From assembly GCF_000143765.1 (NCBI RefSeq), contig NZ_GL379770.1, forward strand, positions 2,072,903 to 2,136,902: 64,000 bases of DNA. Reading direction: 5' to 3'. This document shows, piece after piece, positions 18,610 to 29,100 of the stretch. Position 1 is the first letter of the stretch; the number at the start of each line of letters is the position of its first letter. Below the pieces are notes generated by a model. The model was not told the DNA's origin, made no database searches, and worked only from the letters and a program-made list of their open reading frames with translations. Source of the stretch: Sphingobacterium spiritivorum ATCC 33861 (GTDB lineage Bacteria > Bacteroidota > Bacteroidia > Sphingobacteriales > Sphingobacteriaceae). Position numbers and translations under genes: made by a program.

Positions 18610-20934
18610 CTATTTTGTATTGATAATAGTTTTTGCAGTTGAAACGCTGTAAAAATTAAGTTTTTGCTCCTCAAATTTCTGATACAAGGCTTTGAGCACA
18701 TCATTTCTGAATGGTCCTGCATTTGCAGCTGCATTGATCCAGCAGCCCAGATTGAGGTAGATCATATCTTCACTCACATCCTGCACACTTACATTGGTGC
18801 CCAGGTCCCTGAGACAATAAGGACTACTTTCCATTGCTTCAGCGATCCAGGATGTAGCTTGCGCAAGATCAACCCGGCGATCTACCTGTATCGTAAAACT
18901 GGTACGGCTATAATCCTGAGACAACGTCCAGTTGACAAGTCTTCCGGATAATAAATCACCATTCGGGATAATCACATCCGCTCCGTCACCAGTCTGCAAC
19001 ACACTGGCACGTATACCGATCTCTTTAACTCTTCCCTTTTTATCTGCCAGTTCGATCTGATCTCCTACTCTGAAAGGCTTGTCAAATACCAGAATTATCC
19101 CAGATACGAAGTTATTAATGATATTCTGCATCCCTAATCCTATACCGACACTCAATGCTCCGATGACTACCGTAAGTTTGTCCAGGCTCATTCCGAGCGC
19201 TGAGATTGCAAAGAAGAACCCTATCAGAATAATGGCTAAACGAAACAATGGAAACAGGGTTAACTTCTGATTATAATCTTTATTTAGTTTGCCGTTTTCA
19301 CCGCCAAGAATCAACAGACTGATATTTTTCTGAAGCCAATTGGTGACTAACAGTAATAATACAGCTATCCCCATATTGCCTATGGTAAAAGACAGATTAC
19401 CAATCTTTCGGACCTTATTAAAGAACAGATCACTTGAAGTCAACAGACGTTCTATAAACTGCAGATTGTTCGCAAAGACGATTATAGCCACTATAATACA
19501 CAGCATTCTCAGTATATCAGATAGAACTTTGATTGTACGTTGTTCATTAAACCGACTCCAGAACCCGCTTTGAATACGATCTTTCTTAAACTGATTCCGC
19601 ACATCGCGTCTGATCATTTCAGTAAAGAACTGCAATGTAAAGGACTGGGCAAAAGCTACTGCACAGGCGACACTAAAGCTACGTGCCAGATCCACATAAC
19701 CGAGTGTGTTGGAAACAATAGCCAGAATACTTAAGATGATCACCAGCAGATATACAAAAGTGCCGATATACCCCGGAGATTCCGGATTGCGGATCTTTTT
19801 CTTTGTATAAATCACCAGTGCAAGTGCAATCAGATTGAAAAGAATACATACACCTCTCAGGAATAATCCATCATTTACAATGAGATTGGCAATCACAACC
19901 AGACTGTAAAACAAGAATATAAAAGCCAGCATCTTACGTTGTGTCTTAGATAGCTTATCCAGCAATAACAGACTGAATAATATCATTATGACCAGCTGAG
20001 AGGCCTGTATGAGAAAAGTTGGGGTGATAAATTTAACCAACGGTAACAGTGTCAGTAGAAATATGATCCCTTTACCTAGGATACGCAATAGCTTCCACGG
20101 ATTAGTAACCGCTATACGCTTACGATCGCCAACAGCCTTTCTGGAAACAAATTCAATATTAAAAATCCAGTAGATATAAGCTAAAGTCAGTACAATCAGC
20201 AAGATCCGCGATCCCCAGTCTGTATGATTGACATACAAGTTAAGAGAACGTGTACTGGCATAGTTTTGCTTGATACTGTTTACGATATCGTTTTTTGTAA
20301 TTCCTTGTGTATGTGCACGCCAAAGCGAGCTTTTGGTTTTAGCCGTTTGTGACTCATCAGACACACCATACGATGTAATGGCTTCGTTTATATCAGCGGT
20401 GATAGCGGGCGATTCGGAAATCATTTTTTTGATTTTCAATTCGATCGTATGCAAAGAATCCATCTTGGCGTTTACTTCTCTTTCCGAATGGTTTAGTGTA
20501 TTGTTGATCAGCGGATTTGCAAGCAGAATTGGTTCATATTTCCTTTTCAATTCATGGAACTTATCCCGGGTAGAGATCAGGCCCTGATTGTAATTATTGA
20601 TCGTATGTTCCATTGAACGCAGGCGTACTACTTCTGCCGCAGCATCCTGATGCCATTTTTGCAGGGAATCCAGAGAAGTACTATCCGATATTCCGGCATA
20701 CTTTCTATAATTATCCTCTATTTTGGATACTACAGCAGCGATTTCCTTTGCCCGAATATTAGTAATGTATTCTACATTCAGGTTTTTCATTCCTGTACGT
20801 AAAGCTTCCAGATGATCAGACAAAGAATCCGGGACGGTAGCAGATGTAGAAACCGAATCCTGTGAATAAGCTGATCCGATATGTAATAAAAACGAAAGAA
20901 AAATCAATAACTTCTTCATAGCTCTGTTATCCAT
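18610..20934 (-). CDS. MscS-family mechanosensitive channel, large type
   Basis: A 774-residue protein. A signal peptide (MKKLLIFLSFLLHIGSAYS) starts at a second ATG at 20919, which may be the true start. A periplasmic coiled-coil-like domain of about 200 residues follows, then about ten membrane segments. The MscS core is near residues 560-760: LSVGIGLGMQNIINNFVSGI, then FDKPFRVGDQIEL, RASVLQTGDGADVIIPNGDL and the C-terminal alpha/beta domain. It resembles MscK/YbdG-type channels that release solutes on hypo-osmotic shock. The gene stands alone. Confidence 0.9.
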   Translation of the reverse strand: MDNRAMKKLLIFLSFLLHIGSAYSQDSVSTSATVPDSLSDHLEALRTGMKNLNVEYITNIRAKEIAAVVSKIEDNYRKYAGISDSTSLDSLQKWHQDAAAEVVRLRSMEHTINNYNQGLISTRDKFHELKRKYEPILLANPLINNTLNHSEREVNAKMDSLHTIELKIKKMISESPAITADINEAITSYGVSDESQTAKTKSSLWRAHTQGITKNDIVNSIKQNYASTRSLNLYVNHTDWGSRILLIVLTLAYIYWIFNIEFVSRKAVGDRKRIAVTNPWKLLRILGKGIIFLLTLLPLVKFITPTFLIQASQLVIMILFSLLLLDKLSKTQRKMLAFIFLFYSLVVIANLIVNDGLFLRGVCILFNLIALALVIYTKKKIRNPESPGYIGTFVYLLVIILSILAIVSNTLGYVDLARSFSVACAVAFAQSFTLQFFTEMIRRDVRNQFKKDRIQSGFWSRFNEQRTIKVLSDILRMLCIIVAIIVFANNLQFIERLLTSSDLFFNKVRKIGNLSFTIGNMGIAVLLLLVTNWLQKNISLLILGGENGKLNKDYNQKLTLFPLFRLAIILIGFFFAISALGMSLDKLTVVIGALSVGIGLGMQNIINNFVSGIILVFDKPFRVGDQIELADKKGRVKEIGIRASVLQTGDGADVIIPNGDLLSGRLVNWTLSQDYSRTSFTIQVDRRVDLAQATSWIAEAMESSPYCLRDLGTNVSVQDVSEDMIYLNLGCWINAAANAGPFRNDVLKALYQKFEEQKLNFYSVSTAKTIINTK

Positions 20935-21040
20935 ATGAACAAAAATAAACTTTTAATAAGAGGAAGTCCATCTACATTTCAAAATCAAGGAATAAAAATC
21001 ACTTCCAAAAAGATAAAGCATCATAAGTTAAAACAAAAAA

Positions 21041-21066
21041 CTCCTGAAACGGATTAGTTTCAGGAG
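21041..21066 (-). terminator. Rho-independent terminator of the thiolase gene
   Basis: CTCCTGAAAC (21041-21050) pairs perfectly with GTTTCAGGAG (21057-21066) around a 6-base loop. On the minus strand it is followed by a T-rich run, 90 bp after the thiolase stop codon. Confidence 0.8.
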
Positions 21067-21154
21067 TACTGAATTAAGAATAAAATTTAAAAACCTTTAT
21101 TTAGTATAAAAAAATCAACACAAAATCTCTGTTTCAGATGCCTTATTCTGATTT

Positions 21155-22333
21155 TTAAACTCTTTTGATAATTACTGCGGATGCCCCGCCACCGCCGTTG
21201 CAGATTGCAGCCAGCCCGTATTGACCTTGCTCCTGTTGCAATACACTTGTCAACGTGACCAGAATACGTGCACCCGAACAGCCCAGTGGATGCCCCAGTG
21301 ATACTGCTCCTCCATATATATTTACTTTTTCAGCCGGAATATTTAAAAGCTTCGCATTTGCTAATGCTACTACAGAAAAAGCTTCATTAAACTCAAAGTA
21401 GTCAATATCAGATAATGAAAGACCAGCTTTCTTCAGCACTTTTTCTGTTGCAATACTTGGTGTCGTCGTAAACCATTCCGGTGCCTGTTCGGCATCCGCA
21501 TACGCCACAATCTCTGCCAGTGGACTAAGCCCCCACTCCTTTACTTTTTCCTCACTTACAAGTAATAAAGCTGCTGCACCGTCACTGATAGTAGATGCAT
21601 TGGCCGCTGTAATCGTTCCGTCCTTTTTGAATGCAGGCTTCAAAGAAGGAATCTTATCAAAATTGACCTGTGAAAACTCTTCATCCTGTGCTATGATCTG
21701 CTCACCTTTTCGTGTAGCAATTACGACCGGCACGACCTCATTGGTAAACTTACCTGTCTCCCATGCTTCCCGGCTACGAAGATATGATCTAATGGCATAC
21801 GTATCCTGCTCCTCTCGCCCGATCGTATATTTTTTGGCACACAATTCTCCGAAGACGCCCATAGCATCCTGAGTATAGACATCACTTAGCCCATCATTTT
21901 GCACTCCGTCTATTAGATTTTGACTTCCATACTTTGCACCCCACCGGGCTGCAGGAACATAATATGGAGTCTGACTCATACTCTCCATACCTCCTGCCAG
22001 CACGACATCAGCATCACCCAATAGGATCGATTGTGCACCCAGAGACACAGCTTTCATGCCACTGGCACACACTTTATTAATTGTGGTTGCAGTCACCTGA
22101 TCAGGTAAACCTGAGATTTTGGCCACCTGACGTGCCGGAGCCTGCCCAAGATTAGCCTGCAGGACACAGCCCATCAACACCTCATCTATATGTTCAGGAG
22201 CTATTCCGGACTGATCCAAAACAGCTGAAACAGCTTTAGCTCCCAGGTCTGTAGCGGAGAGTGTGGAAAGTGCACCTCCGAAACTACCGATAGCTGTACG
22301 CTTGGCTGCAACTATAAATACTTTTTTATTCAT
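21155..22333 (-). CDS. Acetyl-CoA C-acyltransferase (thiolase)
   Basis: A 392-residue biosynthetic/degradative thiolase that cleaves 3-ketoacyl-CoA or condenses two acetyl-CoA. The nucleophile Cys is in INKVCASGMKAVS (about residue 88). The other active-site blocks are NEAFSVVALA, GGAVSLGHPLGCSGARI (catalytic His) and CNGGGGASAVIIKR (second Cys). I take ATG 22333 (MNKKVFIVAAKR), because an upstream ATG adds nine non-conserved residues. The gene is divergent from the acyl-CoA dehydrogenase and hydratase/dehydrogenase genes. Together they supply all beta-oxidation steps except acyl activation. Confidence 0.93.
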   Translation of the reverse strand: MNKKVFIVAAKRTAIGSFGGALSTLSATDLGAKAVSAVLDQSGIAPEHIDEVLMGCVLQANLGQAPARQVAKISGLPDQVTATTINKVCASGMKAVSLGAQSILLGDADVVLAGGMESMSQTPYYVPAARWGAKYGSQNLIDGVQNDGLSDVYTQDAMGVFGELCAKKYTIGREEQDTYAIRSYLRSREAWETGKFTNEVVPVVIATRKGEQIIAQDEEFSQVNFDKIPSLKPAFKKDGTITAANASTISDGAAALLLVSEEKVKEWGLSPLAEIVAYADAEQAPEWFTTTPSIATEKVLKKAGLSLSDIDYFEFNEAFSVVALANAKLLNIPAEKVNIYGGAVSLGHPLGCSGARILVTLTSVLQQEQGQYGLAAICNGGGGASAVIIKRV

Positions 22334-22702
22334 GTTTATCTTTTGTTTATAATGGTACAAATTTCTAAATGCTGAGTCTCATAGCAGATCAAAACAATGT
22401 TATCTGCATTTTCCTGTTGATACAGCTTCCTTAACCGGAAACGGATAAACGGAAAAGCATACACATCTTACATTTATTTTGTAAAGATATAAAAAGAACG
22501 AATTCAATACGGAATTACACGCCCATATTTTCATAAAGTAATAATATAACGAAAATAAAACGAATACTTATATAAATGATATCTGGAAAAATTAAATCGT
22601 AAAAATTAACGGAAAGCCCTATTTTTTTCCTTAAATTCGTCTTTGTCCTTATTGGGAATCAAACCCTCTCAGGGCTTATCATAACCAATAAAATTATACT
22701 AT
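22334..22702. other. Divergent intergenic region, beta-oxidation genes
   Basis: About 370 AT-rich bases that must hold the promoters of the leftward thiolase and rightward acyl-CoA dehydrogenase genes. I see GTCTTTG near 22640 as a weak -7 candidate for the rightward gene, but no convincing operator or RNA. Confidence 0.35.
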
Positions 22703-23872
22703 ATGCAGGCAACCCTATTGACAGCTGAGCATCAAACCTTTCGCGAAACGCTACGGGCATTTATACGTAAGGAGATCTTACCACATATCGACCGTTGGGA
22801 AAAAGACAATCAAATCGACAAATCTATCTGGAAAAAAATGGGTGATATGGGCTTTCTGGGACTCAATTATCCGGAAGCTTATGGTGGATTAGATCTGGAT
22901 TTCTATTATTCCATGATTTTTTGCGAAGAGCTTTCCTATTGTTATTCCGGAGGATTCACGATATCCGCACTGGTCATTCAATATATGTCGGCTCCTTATC
23001 TCCTGAAATATGCTTCTGAAGAACTCAAACAACGTTATTTAACAGGCGTTATTGCCGGAGATCTGGTCAGTGCTGTTGCCATTACAGAACCCGGCGCCGG
23101 ATCTGACATTCAGCACATCAAGACTACTGCAGTTCGGGAAGGCGATTATTATATTGTCAACGGGTCCAAAACATTTATTACAAATGGCTATTATGGTGAT
23201 TTCTTTATTACGGCAGTCAAGACAGATCCAAGCAAAAAAAGCAAAGGCATCAGTCTGTTACTTATAGACAGGAATACGCCGGGAGTCAGTGCACATAAAA
23301 TAAATAAAATGGGTTGGCATGCCTCCGATACTGCAGAATTGGGGTTTGATCAGGTTAAAGTCCCCGTATCTCATCTGATCGGTGAAGAAGGCGCCGGATT
23401 CGGTTATCTGATGGGTGGGCTGCAATTGGAGCGCCTTACTGCTGCCATTCAAAGTATATCTACTGCGGATTCAGCTTTACAGTATACCCTGGCATATATA
23501 GACAAACGGGAAGCGTTTGGAAAGAAACTGATGGATTTTCAGGTATTAAGACATCGTATAGCGCAGATGGTCGCAGATATAGCCACGACAAAAGCATTCG
23601 TATACCATTGCTGTGACCTTCAGCAACGCGGAGATTATGCTGTTCAGGAATGCTCCATAGCTAAACTACAGTCCAGCGAACTGGCCATTAAGATCGTTCA
23701 TGAATGTTTACAGCTCTTTGGCGGGTATGGTTTTACAGAAGACTATAAAATATCCCGTTTATACCGGGATGTCCGTGTAGGAACAATTATTGGCGGCACA
23801 TCTGAAATCATGCGGGAGATCATAGCTAAAACAGCAATTGATAAAGTAAATTACCATACAAAAAAAGAATAA
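22703..23872 (+). CDS. Acyl-CoA dehydrogenase
   Basis: A 389-residue FAD-dependent enzyme that forms the trans-2-enoyl-CoA. Family signatures are AVAITEPGAGSDIQHIKTTA (FAD/substrate loop), KTFITNGYYGDFFITAVKT and the C-terminal LQLFGGYGFTEDYKISRLYR. The catalytic Glu is expected in GGTSEIMRE near residue 370, as in short- and medium-chain members. Length and domain order are normal. The FadB/FadJ-like gene lies 93 bp downstream on the same strand. Chain-length specificity cannot be inferred. Confidence 0.93.
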   Translation: MQATLLTAEHQTFRETLRAFIRKEILPHIDRWEKDNQIDKSIWKKMGDMGFLGLNYPEAYGGLDLDFYYSMIFCEELSYCYSGGFTISALVIQYMSAPYLLKYASEELKQRYLTGVIAGDLVSAVAITEPGAGSDIQHIKTTAVREGDYYIVNGSKTFITNGYYGDFFITAVKTDPSKKSKGISLLLIDRNTPGVSAHKINKMGWHASDTAELGFDQVKVPVSHLIGEEGAGFGYLMGGLQLERLTAAIQSISTADSALQYTLAYIDKREAFGKKLMDFQVLRHRIAQMVADIATTKAFVYHCCDLQQRGDYAVQECSIAKLQSSELAIKIVHECLQLFGGYGFTEDYKISRLYRDVRVGTIIGGTSEIMREIIAKTAIDKVNYHTKKE

Positions 23873-23965
23873 AGACGGAAGGACAATCACACGATTTATC
23901 TACGCTGATACTATAACAAAAACATCAAAAATTAACTCATTTTTAACACCTTAAAGCTGATCACC

Positions 23966-26047
23966 ATGAATAAGAACCTCAAATATTTTCATACAGAACA
24001 AAATACACAAGGTATCATACTCATTCATCCGTCGACCACAGATAGTAATACAAATGAGTTGGATCAATTGGAAGAATTTATAGATATAGCGTTATTCTAT
24101 CTCGGGAAGCCGGATATTAAAGGTATTATCTATCAGAATCTCTTAAGCACTAAAGAAACAGATTATAAAGCTATTTATACTATTGCTTCAGATTCTGATA
24201 TTTTTGAAAAGCGTTTATCCTTTCTTCTCTCTAAAATTCCGGACTTGCAGCAGCTTAAACCCGTAATTAGTATTATACAGAATGATTGTGAGGGGTTGTC
24301 GATGGCCGCTGCACTTTGGGGCTCACGACGAATAGCCACCCGTGAAGCCCGCCTTGGTTTTTCCGAAGCCAGATACGGATTGTTTCCCGGATTCGGGGCT
24401 ACTGTACTCACTTCCCGTTTATTAGATCCGGAAAAGGCTGTATCCTTTCTCACACAAGGGACTATCCTTACTGCAGTACAGGCGCAAGAGGCCGGATTGA
24501 TAGATCAGGTAGTTGTTGATCTGACTGAAGCACTGGAATCAGCGCAGCAATATATACTTCAGAATCCTGTTTTACAAGTCAAAACGTCTCCTTTGCCGAT
24601 CAATATAGAAGCTTTTGAAGCAAGCGCAGCACTAATTAAGAAGAGAAACCATGGTCTTATTCCAGGCATAGATCATTGTTTGCAAATGATCAGAGATGCA
24701 AGAGAATTATCATTAAGAGATGCATTGATACAAGAGGCGCAACACTACACCAAAGTCTGGAACAGCCAAGAAGCATTAAGTATGCTGCGGACACAGTATT
24801 ATGGTATCAGAGAAGCTATCAGACCGGATACCTCAACAGGATTTGAGTTAAAAAAATTAGGTGTAATCGGTGCAGGTATGATGGGATCCGGAATAGCGTA
24901 TGAAAGTGCACGTGCAGGTATTGATGTTTTCCTCAAAGATGTAGATCTTGCACAGGCATCAAAAGGGAAAGCCTATTCGGAGAAGGTTTGCAATAAACTT
25001 GTACAACTGGGTATCATGACTGAAAATGCACAACATCAGCTGCTCGAATATATCCATCCTACGGATCAAATGGCTGATCTGGAAAATACAGACCTGATTA
25101 TAGAGGCTGTATTTGAGGATAAAGTGTTAAAAGCAGAAGTTACCACTGAGAGCCTTCCTTATCTGAATGAAAAAGGATTTTTTGCATCAAATACGACTTC
25201 TTTACCTATCAGCGAACTGGCTTCCGTATCCTCAAAGCCCGAAAATTTTATTGGAATGCATTTTTTCTCTCCGGTAGACCGTATGGCTTTGGTCGAGATT
25301 ATCCGGGGCAGCAAGACGAGTGATGACACCTTAAAAAAAGCCCTTCAGGTGGCCCGGCAGTTTGGTAAAATTCCAATTGTAGTATATGATGGTCCTGCTT
25401 TTTTCACTTCCCGTATTTTTTTCAATTATCTGTTAGAAGCTATTACTATGCTTCTGGAAGGCATTCCGGCAAATGATATTGAACTACAGGCGAGATCAGC
25501 GGGTTTTGCTGTAGGTCCCCTGGCAGTTCTGGATGAGATTTCACTGTCACTTATGTTACATGTTTATGACCAGCTACCTGCGCTACATTCCAGTCAGAAA
25601 AGATGTTACAATTACCTTACAAAATTAGTAACTGCAGGTCGAAACGGACGCAAAACAGGAAAAGGTTTCTATGATTATGATTCTGTAACAGGAAAGAAAA
25701 CAATCTGGCAGGATCCGGAAATAACAGAAGCAGATCACTTACCTGACGGAGAGCAGATCCGTAAAAGATTATTGCATGTCATGTCTTTGGACAGCTTTCG
25801 TTGTCTGAATGAAGGCGTATTACAACATCCTGTAGACGGAGACATCGGTTCGGTACTTGGCATCGGATACGCAGTACATACCGGAGGCGTATTCGGTCAT
25901 ATCGATCAGGTCGGATTACGCGACTTTGTAAATGAATGTCAGGCATTTGCTGAATTCGGGGAGCAATGGAAAATCCCTCCGGCTCTATTGCAACTGGCCG
26001 ACCGAAATTTTAGTTTTTACAGTGGATTTGATTCAAACTGGAAATAA
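23966..26047 (+). CDS. Enoyl-CoA hydratase/3-hydroxyacyl-CoA dehydrogenase fusion
   Basis: A 693-residue FadB/FadJ-like protein. Residues about 1-200 form a crotonase domain and about 290-480 an NAD-binding hydroxyacyl-CoA dehydrogenase domain (KLGVIGAGMMGSGIAYESAR, then GMHFFSPVDRMALVEIIRG). Residues about 485-690 form the C-terminal dehydrogenase domain (GRKTGKGFYDY). In the crotonase part the second catalytic Glu is present (GFSEARYGLFPGFG). The position of the first, in the usual GGGCE-type helix, appears to be Ala (GLSMAAALWGSRRIA). Hydratase activity may therefore be weak or lost. It probably works with the upstream dehydrogenase and the divergent thiolase. Confidence 0.88.
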   Translation: MNKNLKYFHTEQNTQGIILIHPSTTDSNTNELDQLEEFIDIALFYLGKPDIKGIIYQNLLSTKETDYKAIYTIASDSDIFEKRLSFLLSKIPDLQQLKPVISIIQNDCEGLSMAAALWGSRRIATREARLGFSEARYGLFPGFGATVLTSRLLDPEKAVSFLTQGTILTAVQAQEAGLIDQVVVDLTEALESAQQYILQNPVLQVKTSPLPINIEAFEASAALIKKRNHGLIPGIDHCLQMIRDARELSLRDALIQEAQHYTKVWNSQEALSMLRTQYYGIREAIRPDTSTGFELKKLGVIGAGMMGSGIAYESARAGIDVFLKDVDLAQASKGKAYSEKVCNKLVQLGIMTENAQHQLLEYIHPTDQMADLENTDLIIEAVFEDKVLKAEVTTESLPYLNEKGFFASNTTSLPISELASVSSKPENFIGMHFFSPVDRMALVEIIRGSKTSDDTLKKALQVARQFGKIPIVVYDGPAFFTSRIFFNYLLEAITMLLEGIPANDIELQARSAGFAVGPLAVLDEISLSLMLHVYDQLPALHSSQKRCYNYLTKLVTAGRNGRKTGKGFYDYDSVTGKKTIWQDPEITEADHLPDGEQIRKRLLHVMSLDSFRCLNEGVLQHPVDGDIGSVLGIGYAVHTGGVFGHIDQVGLRDFVNECQAFAEFGEQWKIPPALLQLADRNFSFYSGFDSNWK

Positions 26048-26068
26048 GAGTAAACAATAAAGGAGTTA

Positions 26069-26171
26069 TTATACCTTTTCTCTCCTTTCCAAAGAGAGAT
26101 GCCCGAATGGCAGAGAGGTTGATATTATAAGCTCTAAACCTCTCCCTAACCCTCTCCTTAAAAATGAGAGG
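26069..26171. repeat. Intergenic repeat, copy A
   Basis: A unit that begins TTATTATA, continues with CTCTCCTTTCCAAAGAGAG and GATGCCCGAATGGCAGAGAGG, and ends with a CTCTCCCTAACCCTCTCCTT block. A near-identical unit follows about 200 bp on. The CTCTCC and GAGAG segments can fold back on themselves. It resembles dispersed intergenic repeats rather than a gene. Confidence 0.65.
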
Positions 26172-26268
26172 GAATAGGTTAGTTTTTAAAACTGTAGTTT
26201 ATACTAAAGATATCATAACTTCTCTCTGATTATTTCCTTAAAAAGTAGAGTGGATTGTATTGCAGTAA

Positions 26269-26371
26269 CGGTATTATAACTTCTCTCTCCTTCCCAAGGA
26301 GAGATGCCCGAAGGGCAGAGAGGTTAATCATAAAACTTCAAAATCTCTCCCTAACCTTCTCCTTAGAAAGT
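26269..26371. repeat. Intergenic repeat, copy B
   Basis: The second copy of the unit (TATTATAAC, CTCTCCTTCCCAAGGAGAG, GATGCCCGAAGGGCAGAGAGG, then CTCTCCCTAACCTTCTCC), in the same orientation as copy A. A partial third copy (ACTTCTCTCTGATTATTTCC) lies between them near 26218. In copy B the CCC/GGG changes keep the hairpins paired. Confidence 0.65.
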
Positions 26372-26400
26372 ATAGATGAACTGTTATAGCAAAGAACAAA

Positions 26401-26427
26401 AAAAGCCGTTGCATGCAACGGCTTTTT
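26401..26427. terminator. Bidirectional terminator
   Basis: AAAAGCCGTTG-CATG-CAACGGCTTTT is a perfect palindrome flanked by an A-run and a T-run. It serves the convergent hydratase/dehydrogenase and prpD genes. Confidence 0.85.
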
Positions 26428-26431
26428 TTGT

Positions 26432-27883
26432 TTATCGCACCATCAGATCGACAAGTTGCTGTACATCTAAGGCTACAAAAGTATCGTAATCCAATGTTGA
26501 TTGTATAATCTGCTTCTGTTGTTTTTCAGAGAATATGCGTGCCAGATTACGCTTGTATTTTTCGATAAGTTTAGGAATGCCTTCTTCACGACGACGAGGA
26601 TGGCCGATAGGATAAGGCACATACACTTCCGGCAATACCGTTCCATCCTTCATTTCTATTGTCAAAGCATTGGCAATAGCACGTTTCTGCGGATCATGAT
26701 AATCTGCTGTAAATTGCGGATCTTCCTGACAGCTCATCTTATCACGAAGTATATCTATACGCGGATCCTGCGCAATAATGTCTTCGTAATCTTCAGCGGT
26801 CAAACGGCCGAAGATCAGCGGTACAGCAACCATATACTGTATACAGTGGTCACGATCTGCCGGATTATGAAGCGGTCCTTTCTTATCAATGATACGGATT
26901 GCAGCTTCATGTGTACGGATGGTAATCCGGGCAATATCCTCTACCGTTTTACCTACAAGTGCGAGTTGCTCATGCAACTGCATAGCCGCTTCAGCAGCGG
27001 TCTGCGCATGGAATTCTGCAGGAAAAGATATTTTGAACAGAATATTTTCCATTACATAAGAACCATACGGCCGTTGAAATTTGAACGCTTGTCCTTTGAA
27101 AGAAACATCATAAAATCCCCAAACCGGTGCCGTAAGTACAGAAGGGTATCCCATTTCACCAGTTTGTGCGATAAGTGCTAACCGTACAGCACGAGAAGTT
27201 GCATCTCCGGCTGCCCAGGATTTACGGCTTCCGGTATTAGGAGCATGCCTATAGGTACGTAATGCCTGACCATCCACAAAAGCCAGAGATACAGCATTGA
27301 TCAGCTCTTCCCGGTTCAGTCCGAGTAATTTACCTACTACAGCTGTGGATGCGACTTTGACCAGAATAACATGATCAAGTCCGACCTTGTTAAATGAATT
27401 TTCCAGCGCCAGTACTCCTTGTATTTCATGCGCCATCACCATAGCTTCTAATACCACTTTTGCCTTCAGGGGTTTTTCACCGTTGGCTACACGGGTACGG
27501 CTCAACCAATCTGCAGTGGCGAGAATTCCGCCCAGATTATCTGAAGGATGCCCCCATTCTGCAGCCAGCCAGGTATCATTAAAATCCAACCATCGGACAA
27601 TAGTTCCGATATTAAAAGCTGCCTGTATTGGGTCCAGCTGATAAGCTGTTCCCGGGACTTTAGCTCCGTTAGGTACAATAGTTCCCGGCACAACCGGACC
27701 TAACAGTTTAGTACAAGCCGGATACGTCAATGCCTCGAATCCACAGCCAAGGGTATCCAAAAAACAATAAAATGCAGTGCGCCAGGCTACGTCACTCTCG
27801 ACTTTGTAATCCAGTACATAATCTACAATATCCGTCAGTACCTGATCGGGTTGTGGTCTTTCATTAGAAATAATTGAAGCCAT
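26432..27883 (-). CDS. prpD: 2-Methylcitrate dehydratase (MmgE/PrpD family)
   Basis: A 483-residue PrpD-family enzyme that dehydrates 2-methylcitrate to 2-methylaconitate in propionate breakdown. Signatures are [41 protein letters not shown] (the D-x-N-D and HPSDN active-site region) and the all-helical N-terminal domain with a smaller C-terminal lid. Length is typical. It is the last gene of prpB-prpC-prpD, 62 bp after prpC, and is followed by a strong terminator. No PrpF or AcnD homologue is present, so the PrpD route is used. Confidence 0.93.
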   Translation of the reverse strand: MASIISNERPQPDQVLTDIVDYVLDYKVESDVAWRTAFYCFLDTLGCGFEALTYPACTKLLGPVVPGTIVPNGAKVPGTAYQLDPIQAAFNIGTIVRWLDFNDTWLAAEWGHPSDNLGGILATADWLSRTRVANGEKPLKAKVVLEAMVMAHEIQGVLALENSFNKVGLDHVILVKVASTAVVGKLLGLNREELINAVSLAFVDGQALRTYRHAPNTGSRKSWAAGDATSRAVRLALIAQTGEMGYPSVLTAPVWGFYDVSFKGQAFKFQRPYGSYVMENILFKISFPAEFHAQTAAEAAMQLHEQLALVGKTVEDIARITIRTHEAAIRIIDKKGPLHNPADRDHCIQYMVAVPLIFGRLTAEDYEDIIAQDPRIDILRDKMSCQEDPQFTADYHDPQKRAIANALTIEMKDGTVLPEVYVPYPIGHPRRREEGIPKLIEKYKRNLARIFSEKQQKQIIQSTLDYDTFVALDVQQLVDLMVR

Positions 27884-27945
27884 TTTTTATATTAAAAAAA
27901 AGTTTTAGTGTAATTGAATACTATAATAAGTTATTTTACAAATGT

Positions 27946-29100
27946 TTATCTTTCAGATATTGGCACAAACGCCCTGTTTTCCGGTCCGATATAATTTGCA
28001 CTCGGACGTATAATCTTCCCATCCTGTCGTTGCTCAAAGACGTGGGCAGACCAACCTGTAATACGCGCCAAAACAAATAAAGGAGTAAACATCTCCGTTG
28101 GTATTCCCATTAAATGATAAGATACTGCAGAATACCAGTCCAGATTAGGAAACATTTTTTTCTCTTCCCACATGACCGTTTCCAGCCGCTCGGCAATATT
28201 GTACAGGGTCATATCTCCTGCTTCCTCAGATAATTCTCTGGCGATCATCTTAATCACCTGATTACGGGGATCTGCTATGGTATATACCGGATGTCCAAAA
28301 CCAATGATAACTTCTTTATTAGCCAATCGCTTACGTATATCTGCTTCTGCCTCATCTGCGTTGGCATAACGGGTCTGAATTTCAAAAGCGACCTCATTAG
28401 CTCCGCCATGCTTAGGCCCACGCAGTGCACCTATTGCACCTGCAATACAGGAATACATATCGGATCCTGTCCCGGCTATCACACGTGCTGTAAACGTAGA
28501 TGCATTAAATTCATGCTCTGCATATAAATTGAGCGAAACCTGCATCGCCCTTACCCAGGATTCGGACGGTACTGTACCGTGTAAGAGATGTAAAAAATGT
28601 CCTCCCAATGTCGCATCTGTTGTTTCTACAGCGATCTCACGTCCGTTCTGACTGAAATGGTACCAATATAACAATGCCGACCCCATAGAAGCCATTAATC
28701 TGTTGGCAATATCACGTGCTCCGGCCAGGGGATGGCTTTCTTTCTCTGGTTGAATACTTCCAAATACGGATACATAAGTCCTCAGTACATCCATAGGATG
28801 TGCGGTAGTCGGCAACTGCTTGAGGACATTCTGTAAAGCTATAGGCAGTCCCCTTTGACTGATCAACTGCGCCTGATAAGACAGCAATTGAGCCCGTGTG
28901 GGCAGGCTGCCGTATATTAAGAGATAAGCTACTTCTTCAAATGTAGCCTGATCTGCCAGATCCAGAATGTCATATCCACGGTAATGCAGATCATTACCAC
29001 TCTTTCCAACTGTACTTAACGCGGTATTACCTGCCGGTACTCCCGAAAGGGCAACACTTTTCTTAGGCTTAAAGCCTGTTTCATTTGTTTCTTTCATCAT
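27946..29100 (-). CDS. prpC: 2-Methylcitrate synthase / citrate synthase family
   Basis: A 384-residue enzyme that condenses propionyl-CoA with oxaloacetate. Citrate-synthase landmarks are [15 protein letters not shown], the active-site His in [15 protein letters not shown], the GGANE block after [18 protein letters not shown] and a C-terminal Asp/Arg region near [10 protein letters not shown]. Position between prpB and prpD, rather than sequence alone, argues for methylcitrate synthase over ordinary citrate synthase. Its start overlaps the 3' end of prpB by 20 bp, so translation is probably coupled. Confidence 0.92.
   Translation of the reverse strand: MMKETNETGFKPKKSVALSGVPAGNTALSTVGKSGNDLHYRGYDILDLADQATFEEVAYLLIYGSLPTRAQLLSYQAQLISQRGLPIALQNVLKQLPTTAHPMDVLRTYVSVFGSIQPEKESHPLAGARDIANRLMASMGSALLYWYHFSQNGREIAVETTDATLGGHFLHLLHGTVPSESWVRAMQVSLNLYAEHEFNASTFTARVIAGTGSDMYSCIAGAIGALRGPKHGGANEVAFEIQTRYANADEAEADIRKRLANKEVIIGFGHPVYTIADPRNQVIKMIARELSEEAGDMTLYNIAERLETVMWEEKKMFPNLDWYSAVSYHLMGIPTEMFTPLFVLARITGWSAHVFEQRQDGKIIRPSANYIGPENRAFVPISER

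Noticed and set aside
26069..26371. CRISPR array or tRNA genes in the repeat region
   Set aside because: Only two full copies, no unique spacers of constant size, and no cloverleaf.
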